From Gemmatimonadota bacterium (GTDB lineage: Bacteria; Gemmatimonadota; Gemmatimonadetes; Gemmatimonadales; Gemmatimonadaceae): DNA of 64,000 bases. The stretch spans positions 1 through 64,000 of the forward strand of contig DAHUXM010000025.1 in NCBI GenBank assembly GCA_027307165.1, in the 5' to 3' direction. Positions 51,040 through 58,448 of the stretch are shown here, one piece after another (positions within the stretch are counted from its first letter, which is position 1; the number at the start of each line of letters is the position of its first letter). Below the pieces are notes generated by a model. That model was not told the origin of the DNA. It worked only from the letters and a program-made list of their open reading frames with translations, and searched no databases. Both the position numbers and the translations under genes were made by a program.

Positions 51040-52238
51040 AGCGAGTCGCTCACAGGAATGGCCGTCGCCGCAGCATCGGCCATGGTCAGATACTCCATGC
51101 CGAGCGACACGAATGCAGCACGATCGATCTCCGCGGAAATCGGTCGTGATTCCAGCTTGTCGCGCAGTATCTCCGGCAGTGACGGACGCCTTCCCGGCGC
51201 CCCACTCGCACTGCGAAGCACGAGCTCCGGGCGTCGCACGTCGAGGTTGAAGTGCAATGCACGCCGCTTCACGTCGCGCACAGCCTTGGGGTCCATCTGA
51301 CGCGCAACGTGTCGCGACACGTTGGTGATCACGAGCCGGGCGACGTTGTCGTCTATGGGCACGCGCGCGTTATCTACTCTTTCTCGTATTGCCTCGTCGA
51401 GCTCCCGCGCCGTCATCGACATGCCATCGAGCCGCGGAAGGTCCACCAGCGGCCGGGAGACGGTGAGTGGATGAAAGGTGTGGGTCGCCGTGTCGAGGTC
51501 CCACTCGATGATGCCCTTTCCCCCGCGAACCGGATCGTGCAATCCGGCGGCCCGCTCCTCGTGAATCTCGCCCCACGGATTGGCGCTGGTGTAATCGATC
51601 GAGCCGGAGTAGTAAGCGTTCGGCGCCACTTCGCGGTGAACGTGATAGTGGCCGAGCGCTACGTAGTCCCAGCGCGTCGGCTCGATCTGATCCTTGCTTA
51701 TCTCGACGCTGGCTCGCTCCATGCGCCGCGCGTAATCCGGCAGTACCCCCTCAACCTCACCGTGCAACAGCAGAATATTCCGCTGCGCGGCCGGATCGGG
51801 TGTAAGCGCCGGAACGCCGCTCGGCATGTCCGGGACCGCCAGAATCGAGACGCCCTGCTCCGGAAACTCCAGTCGCTGTGCATCACCTTCAACGACAGTG
51901 ATTCCGAGCGGCGAGAACAGGCGAAGAATGCAACCCGTTTCCGCCGTGCGCGGAGTGTCGTGATTTCCAGCAACCATCACCACCTTCGCATCCGGCAACG
52001 ACGAAACGAGACGCGCGAATTGCAGGAAGGCGTGCAGGATCGCGGGATTGGACGGGCGCACCGTGTGAAATACGTCGCCCGCGATGAGAACGAAGTCGGG
52101 ACGCAATTCGATGGTGCGGTCGATCGCCCGCTTGAACGTGCCGGCGACGTCGGCTTCACGCTGATTGATTCCAGCGGGAGTCAATCGCTGATACTGCCGA
52201 TAGCCAATGTGAAGATCGGCGAGATGAACCAGCCGCAT
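51036..52238 (-). CDS. sbcD: Mre11/SbcD-type DNA nuclease
   Basis: A 400-residue metallophosphoesterase nuclease, partner of the Rad50 encoded next to it. Metal ligands appear in order: ADLHIG (Asp8, His10), GDVFH (Asp55, His58), GNHD (92-94), LLHGEVEG and GHYHVH. The C-terminal part should carry the Rad50-binding helices. It removes protein-blocked or hairpin ends and starts resection. It follows a small secreted-protein gene by 5 bases. Confidence 0.94.
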   Translation of the reverse strand: MRLVHLADLHIGYRQYQRLTPAGINQREADVAGTFKRAIDRTIELRPDFVLIAGDVFHTVRPSNPAILHAFLQFARLVSSLPDAKVVMVAGNHDTPRTAETGCILRLFSPLGITVVEGDAQRLEFPEQGVSILAVPDMPSGVPALTPDPAAQRNILLLHGEVEGVLPDYARRMERASVEISKDQIEPTRWDYVALGHYHVHREVAPNAYYSGSIDYTSANPWGEIHEERAAGLHDPVRGGKGIIEWDLDTATHTFHPLTVSRPLVDLPRLDGMSMTARELDEAIRERVDNARVPIDDNVARLVITNVSRHVARQMDPKAVRDVKRRALHFNLDVRRPELVLRSASGAPGRRPSLPEILRDKLESRPISAEIDRAAFVSLGMEYLTMADAAATAIPVSDSL

Positions 52239-52243
52239 CGCGG

Positions 52244-53035
52244 TCAGTTCCCCACCAGTTCCATGAGCGACTGGACGATGCGCATGCGTGCATGGATCGG
52301 CGGCCGTCCCAGTGGATGCACGTCCGACACCACGCTCACGACCATCTGCGAATCGGTAATCCAGCCCAGGCGGCGGTCCACCTGCATCGTGCCCTCGATT
52401 GTTCCGAAGGTTTTCCCCACGGTTCCGGCTCCGTCCTGAGCGTGATCATGCGTCACGGCCCCGTGGAAAGATACGTACGCCACGGCGCCGCGTCCGGCCA
52501 GTGAATCCAGACGGAACGTGGTGCGCACGTCCGCGGTGCTCGGCCCGCTGGTGCTCAGCGGTACCCGCATGTCGCGTACCCACGTATGACCGACCGCAAC
52601 AGGATGTGAAGGAAGCATAGACGGCATCTGCGTCCCGACCCCGAAGACCTCGCCTGAGCCAGCCCCGACGTTCATCCCGCCACTCTCATCCACGCGCAGG
52701 CGAACGGTGCGGCCTTCCAGCGCACGCTGAGCCTCGCGAAGCGGTCGCAGCGCAACGTTGGATGGAAAGACCCGCACAGAGTCGGTCACCGAAAGAAGAT
52801 CCGTGTATCCGTGCGCCCGCTGCAGCACGATCGCCCGCGTCCAGACACGCATCTCTCCCGACATCGTTTCGGGCGGATCGCCCGACTCCATCTCGAATCG
52901 CTGCTCCAGCTGCATGCGCAACGTGTCTCCCGCGGGCGGAGCGATCTTCAGCGTAACGGTCTGAGCCAGCAACGGCGCTCCTGCCAGTCCGCACACCAGG
53001 AAAAGTGGTAACAAGCCACCCACTCCGCGGATCAC
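52244..53035 (-). CDS. Exported protein of unknown function within the end-resection operon
   Basis: A 263-residue protein with a signal peptide (LPLFLVCGLAGAPLLAQT) and a beta-rich mature part with many Val/Arg/Thr (WTRAIVLQRAHGYTDLLSVT; HTWVRDMRVPLSTSGPSTAD), similar in style to DUF6263-like envelope proteins. Nothing in it suggests DNA work. It sits 3 bases after herA and 5 before the Mre11 gene, so it must share their transcript. No function is proposed. Confidence 0.78.
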   Translation of the reverse strand: MIRGVGGLLPLFLVCGLAGAPLLAQTVTLKIAPPAGDTLRMQLEQRFEMESGDPPETMSGEMRVWTRAIVLQRAHGYTDLLSVTDSVRVFPSNVALRPLREAQRALEGRTVRLRVDESGGMNVGAGSGEVFGVGTQMPSMLPSHPVAVGHTWVRDMRVPLSTSGPSTADVRTTFRLDSLAGRGAVAYVSFHGAVTHDHAQDGAGTVGKTFGTIEGTMQVDRRLGWITDSQMVVSVVSDVHPLGRPPIHARMRIVQSLMELVGN

Positions 53036-53038
53036 CGG

Positions 53039-54985
53039 TCAGGCTCCGTATGGATCGTCGTTCGGTGCGCCGCGAAGCGCGGCCACCTGCGGCCGCTGCT
53101 GCACGGACTGCGTGATTCGTTTTGGCAACCGCGCGCGGAAGGTGCCGAGCACGTCCGCTGGTCGCTCCTTGAGAGTCACTGCGAGCGCGCGAAGCACGTC
53201 GCCCTCATCGTGCAACCCGATCGCGTCTTCCACAGCCTGCAGCGTGATCGAAGAATCGCGCGCACGGAGCGCGCGGTATACCGCCGCTTCCAGCGACACT
53301 TCTCCGCCTTGCGGATATTGCTCCGCCCCGAGACGACCAGCCATGACCGCCGGCCGCGGGAACCGCACGAATATCGGCTGGGTGAAATGCGGATGCCGGA
53401 TCATAAGCTGCCCCTTCTCGAGCGTCGCGAGCTTGGTCCGCGTTGCAGGCGAGAGCACTGCGTAACCCGGTGCACTCAACTCGTCCGCATCCATTCGTCC
53501 GAATACCGAGGTGCCCGAGTTGCCCACGACTCTGCGATGCACCTGGGACCTGAACTGCTGCGCACTGAACAGCACCAGCCCCAGATACCGCCCCCGTTCG
53601 GCGATGTCCAGCAGCATCTTGCGCACGTACGTGTCCGGCCCGTCGCCCGGCGCATACTTGTTCAGCTCGTCGACGAACACCACTACATGCTTCACGCCGA
53701 GGTCGCGCCGCTCCAGATGCTCCCGTAATTTGGACACTATGCGCGCGAAGATCAGATCCTGCGCATCCTCCTCCAGATTCGCGACATCCACCACATAAGT
53801 CGCGCGATCCTCGAACTCGCCAAAAGGCAGATCGCTCACCGGCCCCGAGTCGGTAACCAGCCCCGCACATCTCACCGATATATTGGACAGGCGGTTGCGA
53901 ACTTTGCGGATCGTCGCAACGTGATGAGTGCGCCAGCTTTCCTTGTTGCCGTTCTCGAGTCCGCGCAACACGTCGCGAAACCAGTCTTCCAGGTCCGCAA
54001 AAGACTGCACAACATGCGGCCGCGCGAGCATGGGATCGGTGAATGTCTGATCGATGACGCTGCGTGTTATGAAATCGATCAGCGCGTCCGCCTTCGCGTC
54101 GATGTCGTCCCGATTGAGCAGCACCTCGGCGTACTGCAACACCTCGCGCAACCCCCAAGTGAGCGGAGTCACGTTGTGCGCGAGCGTCTCGTTCGACCGC
54201 AGAGTGTTGAGAGAGAAGCCGCGTGCCGAGTAGGGTGCGTAGTATTGAACGTTCTGAAACGGCCGCGCCGGAACACCCATCTTGTCGTACAACGCCCTGT
54301 CGCCGTCATCCAGCTTGCCCGGCAGATCGAGAAAGCAGAGATCCGGCCCCTTCACGTTGAAGCATACCGCGGCAATCGATCCGCGGCTCTCCGGAAAGTG
54401 CGTGAACAACGATGCAAGTATCCACTCCACCGCGCTCGTCTTAGTCGCCAGGCCCGATACGCCAGTGATATTCAGATGCGCTGCTTCCGGCCCGACGAGA
54501 AAATCCGCGTCGAGAAAAATCGTCGCGTCCGTTCCACCAGCGCGATACACCCCGATCGGAATCCCCGTGTGGCCGCCGTCGCGCAGATAACCATCCATCC
54601 GGAGCGCGATGTTGACGTCTTCCTCCTGCGCGAGAAACACATCGCCCATCGGCACCGGCTGCAGCGGCTCCTCGGGGATCTGTCGCAATACCGCCGCGCT
54701 GTAAAGCCGGATCTCCGACCGCTCTGCAGATGCGAACCCGGCCGATCCTGGTGCACCATCATGCCCCAGCACATCGTGCATCGGCGTGAGCAGATCGGTG
54801 TAGCTGAAACCCTCGGTCACGATTCCGTAGATGTGCGGAATCTGCCCTTCAACCGGCCGGCGCCCATCGACGCGCACTATCGTGCCAATGCCTACCGGCG
54901 AATCCAGCGCTGTCCAGAAATGAAATTCGTGCGGCGTGTTGGGCTTCCGCTCTGTCGCGACGACCCTTCCAAGTATTTCGCTCAC
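53039..54985 (-). CDS. herA: HerA-like hexameric ATPase
   Basis: A 648-residue FtsK/HerA superfamily translocase. An N-terminal HAS-barrel-like domain (ILGRVVATERKPNTPHEFHF) leads to the RecA core. Walker B is VVVFVDELNKYAPG (Asp439-Glu440), and a sensor QQFRSQVHRRVVGNSGT follows. The Walker A is unusual: GVSGLATKTS (175-184) instead of GxxGxGKS/T. HerA works with NurA to unwind and digest DNA ends after Mre11-Rad50. Its ATG overlaps the NurA stop (ATGA). Confidence 0.87.
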   Translation of the reverse strand: MSEILGRVVATERKPNTPHEFHFWTALDSPVGIGTIVRVDGRRPVEGQIPHIYGIVTEGFSYTDLLTPMHDVLGHDGAPGSAGFASAERSEIRLYSAAVLRQIPEEPLQPVPMGDVFLAQEEDVNIALRMDGYLRDGGHTGIPIGVYRAGGTDATIFLDADFLVGPEAAHLNITGVSGLATKTSAVEWILASLFTHFPESRGSIAAVCFNVKGPDLCFLDLPGKLDDGDRALYDKMGVPARPFQNVQYYAPYSARGFSLNTLRSNETLAHNVTPLTWGLREVLQYAEVLLNRDDIDAKADALIDFITRSVIDQTFTDPMLARPHVVQSFADLEDWFRDVLRGLENGNKESWRTHHVATIRKVRNRLSNISVRCAGLVTDSGPVSDLPFGEFEDRATYVVDVANLEEDAQDLIFARIVSKLREHLERRDLGVKHVVVFVDELNKYAPGDGPDTYVRKMLLDIAERGRYLGLVLFSAQQFRSQVHRRVVGNSGTSVFGRMDADELSAPGYAVLSPATRTKLATLEKGQLMIRHPHFTQPIFVRFPRPAVMAGRLGAEQYPQGGEVSLEAAVYRALRARDSSITLQAVEDAIGLHDEGDVLRALAVTLKERPADVLGTFRARLPKRITQSVQQRPQVAALRGAPNDDPYGA

Positions 54986-55941
54986 GCTATGGCTCGCAGA
55001 AACTGCTCGCAGTCACGAATCCCGTATGCCATCCGGTCCCATCGGCCGTCGGGCAATGACAGTGGCGTCACTTCGCCCAACACCCAGCGCGACACTTCAT
55101 TGGCGCGCTCCGCAACATCCTCCGTCGGAGAGACCTCGATGCGAACAAGTCCGAACATCGCGTCATGTCCGCGTGGATCGCGCAACCGGAGATACCAGCT
55201 GATCACCGGACTCCGCTGCCTCGCCGACAACGCGAATACGGAGCTGCGCTCCCCTCGCTTGAGTGACATCACCACGTCCAGCGCATCTCCATCGGCGAAC
55301 AGAGTCTGATGACTCTTTACGACACCGACCGCACAACTCGCTGCCGCCACACGCCCGCTTCCGCTGATTCCGCCATCGATGAACAACGGCTCAGAGCCAT
55401 CGGCACACCATAGCTCTGCGAGCTTGCGCTCGGCTTCGTCGCGATCCCGTCCCACCCGCTCGAATGCAACCGCGCGCAGCGCCGCCGGATGACGCGATAC
55501 CAGCTCTCCGGTGGCGGCGTCGTGACTGGTATCCACGATCTCGAAGCCCCCCGTCTCTGTCTGACCTTCGCATTTGAGGAGCGTCAACGGCATGTACAAC
55601 CGTCGCGACACGATCGGTGTGCGATGGCCCCACGTGACGAACCGACGGTTGACGCGAACGCGCACGACCGCCGCCACTGTCCCATCGACTATCGGAATGC
55701 CATTGCGATGACATGCGATTCGGGCACGCTGGATTCCGTCCAGAAAACCCGCGAAGCGAACCTCGGGCTCACCGGTTATGCGATGCGCACGCAGCCTCTG
55801 CCCTTCTATGCACTGCGCCGCTGCGATGCGCGGCGCCTCGTTGTACGCGCCGGAGTAACTCTCGTCAGCCGGCGCGTCCGACTGAACTATCTCGACATCC
55901 GGGAGCAGGGATTGGATCGCTCGCAGTACGTCAATTGACAC
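54982..55941 (-). CDS. nurA: NurA-domain nuclease
   Basis: A 319-residue putative single- and double-strand 5' nuclease. NurA-like marks are FAGFLDGIQRARI (Asp68), IPIVDGTVAAVVRV and LFIDGGISGSG (Asp189), the metal-binding acidic residues of the RNase H-like fold. Start GTG 55941 is preferred to the longer frame to 55968. It overlaps the previous RAM-domain gene by 11 bases and herA by 4. Identification rests on motifs and the HerA context. Confidence 0.82.
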   Translation of the reverse strand: MSIDVLRAIQSLLPDVEIVQSDAPADESYSGAYNEAPRIAAAQCIEGQRLRAHRITGEPEVRFAGFLDGIQRARIACHRNGIPIVDGTVAAVVRVRVNRRFVTWGHRTPIVSRRLYMPLTLLKCEGQTETGGFEIVDTSHDAATGELVSRHPAALRAVAFERVGRDRDEAERKLAELWCADGSEPLFIDGGISGSGRVAAASCAVGVVKSHQTLFADGDALDVVMSLKRGERSSVFALSARQRSPVISWYLRLRDPRGHDAMFGLVRIEVSPTEDVAERANEVSRWVLGEVTPLSLPDGRWDRMAYGIRDCEQFLRAIA

Positions 55942-56209
55942 CGATGTCCCACGCTTGCTCCAGATCACCCTTCGAGTACACTCGGAATGCCGTCAGGGTC
56001 TGTGTCTTCTGCAGACCCGGCGCCGTGGAAACCTCTTCGGTTACCACGCGGGCGACGCTTTCAAAGTCGGGAACCTCCACAAGAGCGACGAGATCCCAGT
56101 CGCCACTCACGGAGTACACGCGCGATACCCCTTCAATCCCGGCCAGCTTGGTGGCACATTGCGGGATCCGCTGCGGGTCGGCCCTCACCAGCACGATGGC
56201 GGAGATCAT
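55931..56209 (-). CDS. Stand-alone Lrp/AsnC ligand-binding (RAM) domain
   Basis: A 92-residue protein consisting only of the RAM domain of Lrp/AsnC regulators (ISAIVLVRADPQRIPQCATK, VYSVSGDWDLVALVEVPDFE). The DNA-binding helix-turn-helix is missing. Such proteins bind amino acids and may modify other regulators. It is the first gene of the operon running through NurA, HerA, Mre11 and Rad50. Divergent from 56237 with a 27-base gap. Confidence 0.9.
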   Translation of the reverse strand: MISAIVLVRADPQRIPQCATKLAGIEGVSRVYSVSGDWDLVALVEVPDFESVARVVTEEVSTAPGLQKTQTLTAFRVYSKGDLEQAWDIGVN

Positions 56210-56236
56210 CCCATAACATTACCGAGCGAACACCGA

Positions 56237-57676
56237 ATGGAACAGGCCGAGCGCGGCACGGCTTCACGCAGCCAGAACGTCGTCCACTTTCTCCCGAGGA
56301 CGACCGATGCGCTGGTGCGCGTCATAACGCCCGCTCTCGAGCGCATGGATGCAACCCAGTCCTCTCTCCAGATCGTGGTCGTGACGCCCGACGCGGAGAC
56401 GGCCGTCATCGTGGGCGACGTCGTCAGCCGCTTCGCTGGCGCCCAGGGAATCGAGGTCCTCCCGGTCACCTCCGCCAACCGCGCCGCCCGCATGCTCGCC
56501 GAGCGTCCGGTCCACGCCGTCGCAGGGCCCGCAATCGAGCTCCAGACCCTCATCCAGCGTTCCGCGATCAAGCTCGATGAACTTCGAACAATTGTTCTGG
56601 CATGGGTAGATGACGAGATGGCCGAGACGCCGGCAGCCTTCGCCGCCCTCGAATCGCTCTTTGGCGAGCTCCCAAAGACCGCTACTCGGGTAATGATTGC
56701 CCGCCGCGCCACACCCGACGCCGAGAAGATCATCGATGCACACCTGAGAACCGCCAGGCGGATGACGCCGCCCGACGCCGAAGCCGGCGCGGCGCCCCAG
56801 ATCTCACCGGCGGCACCATCGGTCCATTACGTCAGCATCAGCTCTGCATCGCGTCCCGCGGCACTGCGCCGGCTTCTGGACGAGCTCGACCCGCCCTCGG
56901 CCGCGATAGTCGTCCGCGACGCAGCGTCAGAAGCAGATGCCGTCCAGACCGTCCGGAGCCTCGGCTACCGCCGCACCGACGATCCGATCAGGATCGCGCG
57001 TTACGACGCTATTCCGGCGAGCCATACCGTAATTCTGTACGACGCGCCGGTGATGCCGAGCGAGATCGCGTCCGCCACGGCAATCGGCCCCGTTCAGATC
57101 GTCGCCCTCGCGACCCCGCGCGACATGATCCCGCTGCACGAGCTGGCGGAATCACTGCTCCCGCTGACACTCGAAGGCCCCGGCTCGGCTGCGCGCTCGC
57201 GCGATTCACAGCTGCGCGAGGAGCTGGCGATCGTACTTTCGCAGGGCGTTGCCACACGCGAGATGCTGGCGCTGGAACCGTTGCTCGACCGTTACGACGG
57301 AATCGAGATCGCCGCGGCGGCAGTACGGTTGCTCGACGTCGAGCGCACACGCAGTGCCGCCGCACCACGCCAGCTCCGACTCGTGGCAGCAGACTCCACG
57401 TCCGCGCAGTCGCGTGAGAATCGTGGCGGTGAGCGCGGCTCGCGCCCGCCACGCGAGCGTGAGTTTCGTGGACCACCGCGCGGTGGCCCACGTCCGGAAC
57501 GTACCGAGCGCAAGGAATGGACGCCACGTCAACCGCGCGAGGGAGGAAGCGCGCACGCCGGCAGCGATCGCCGCGAGCGCAACCTTGGCCGCGGTCCCCG
57601 TTCTGGTGGACCGGGGCGCGACGATCGCGGTCGCCCGAGCGGTCCTCCACGTCGTCCACGGCCGTCTGAGCGGTAA
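56237..57676 (+). CDS. Degenerate DEAD-box helicase-like protein with RGG-rich tail
   Basis: A 479-residue protein whose two alpha/beta domains recall DEAD-box RNA helicases. The first reads SLQIVVVTPDAETAVIVGDV then LRTIVLAWVDDEM where DEAD would be. The second reads VHYVSISSASRPAALRRLLD then SAAIVVRDAASEADAVQTVR. Walker A and the arginine fingers are not visible. The last about 70 residues are Arg/Gly/Pro-rich (RGG-like), typical for RNA binding. It is probably an RNA-binding chaperone or remnant; helicase activity is unlikely. Confidence 0.65.
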   Translation: MEQAERGTASRSQNVVHFLPRTTDALVRVITPALERMDATQSSLQIVVVTPDAETAVIVGDVVSRFAGAQGIEVLPVTSANRAARMLAERPVHAVAGPAIELQTLIQRSAIKLDELRTIVLAWVDDEMAETPAAFAALESLFGELPKTATRVMIARRATPDAEKIIDAHLRTARRMTPPDAEAGAAPQISPAAPSVHYVSISSASRPAALRRLLDELDPPSAAIVVRDAASEADAVQTVRSLGYRRTDDPIRIARYDAIPASHTVILYDAPVMPSEIASATAIGPVQIVALATPRDMIPLHELAESLLPLTLEGPGSAARSRDSQLREELAIVLSQGVATREMLALEPLLDRYDGIEIAAAAVRLLDVERTRSAAAPRQLRLVAADSTSAQSRENRGGERGSRPPREREFRGPPRGGPRPERTERKEWTPRQPREGGSAHAGSDRRERNLGRGPRSGGPGRDDRGRPSGPPRRPRPSER

Positions 57677-57682
57677 CGCGGA

Positions 57683-58294
57683 GTGAGTGTCGCATGCCAG
57701 CACACCGGCGGCTGGATCGAGGTGGTCGCCGGCGTCATGTTCAGTGGCAAGAGCGAGGAGCTCATTCGCCGAATCCGGCGCGCACTCATCGCGCGCAAGC
57801 GCGTCCAGGTATTCAAGTCACGTCTGGACGAGCGCTACGCTGGAATCAATGCTGTCTCGAGCCACGACGGGCGTACCGTGGAGGCGATTCCTGTGGACAC
57901 GGCTGCACAGATCGCCCAACGACTGGATCCCACCGCGCAGGTGATCGGGATAGATGAAGCGCAGTTTCTCGATCCGGGAATCATCACACTCGTCACGACG
58001 CTCGCTGACACCGGCCGGCGCGTGATCATTGCCGGCACCGACACCGACTTTCGTGGCGAGCCGTTCGGCGCCATGCCGCAGCTCATGGCGATCGCCGAGA
58101 TCGTGGACAAGCTGCACGCGATCTGTGTGCTCTGCGGCGGACCCGCAACACGCAATCAGCGACTTATCGACGGCAAGCCTGCGCCGTACGAGAGTCCACA
58201 GATCATGGTCGGCGCGGCCGACCGGTACGAAGCGCGCTGCAGGATGTGCCACAGCGTGCCGCGGCTGGACGCCGCGCAGGTGCGCATGTTCTGA
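57683..58294 (+). CDS. tdk: Thymidine kinase (type II)
   Basis: A 203-residue salvage enzyme that makes dTMP from thymidine with ATP. P-loop [11 protein letters not shown], Walker B-like [12 protein letters not shown] with catalytic Glu, zinc lasso CVLCGG...CRMCH, and [11 protein letters not shown] are typical. It starts at a GTG a few bases after the helicase-like gene and probably shares its transcript. With deoA in the window it indicates thymidine salvage and breakdown. Confidence 0.95.
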   Translation: MSVACQHTGGWIEVVAGVMFSGKSEELIRRIRRALIARKRVQVFKSRLDERYAGINAVSSHDGRTVEAIPVDTAAQIAQRLDPTAQVIGIDEAQFLDPGIITLVTTLADTGRRVIIAGTDTDFRGEPFGAMPQLMAIAEIVDKLHAICVLCGGPATRNQRLIDGKPAPYESPQIMVGAADRYEARCRMCHSVPRLDAAQVRMF

Positions 58295-58395
58295 GGCTCC
58301 TCCAAGCCGATCACGAGCCTGCGGGATGGGTCGCGCTGTCAAGAACATTCCCGGCCGTGCAGTCGCGACGGTCGTTGACGAACAGCAGCAAACAA

Positions 58396-58425
58396 GAACG
58401 GCCCCGGTAGATACCGGGGCCGTTC
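58396..58425. terminator. Bidirectional hairpin terminator
   Basis: A 14-bp perfect stem (58396-58409 with 58412-58425, GAACGGCCCCGGTA and complement) with a very tight centre lies between the convergent tdk and prepilin-operon genes. AACAAG on one side and CTGCAG on the other give little T-run, but the position is right for both directions. Confidence 0.75.
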
Positions 58426-58448
58426 TGCAGTGTCACACGTTCCGATGG

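Noticed and set aside
53039-54985. FtsK- or VirB4-type conjugation ATPase instead of HerA
   Set aside because: HAS-barrel-like start, nurA overlap and Mre11-Rad50 context fit HerA better.
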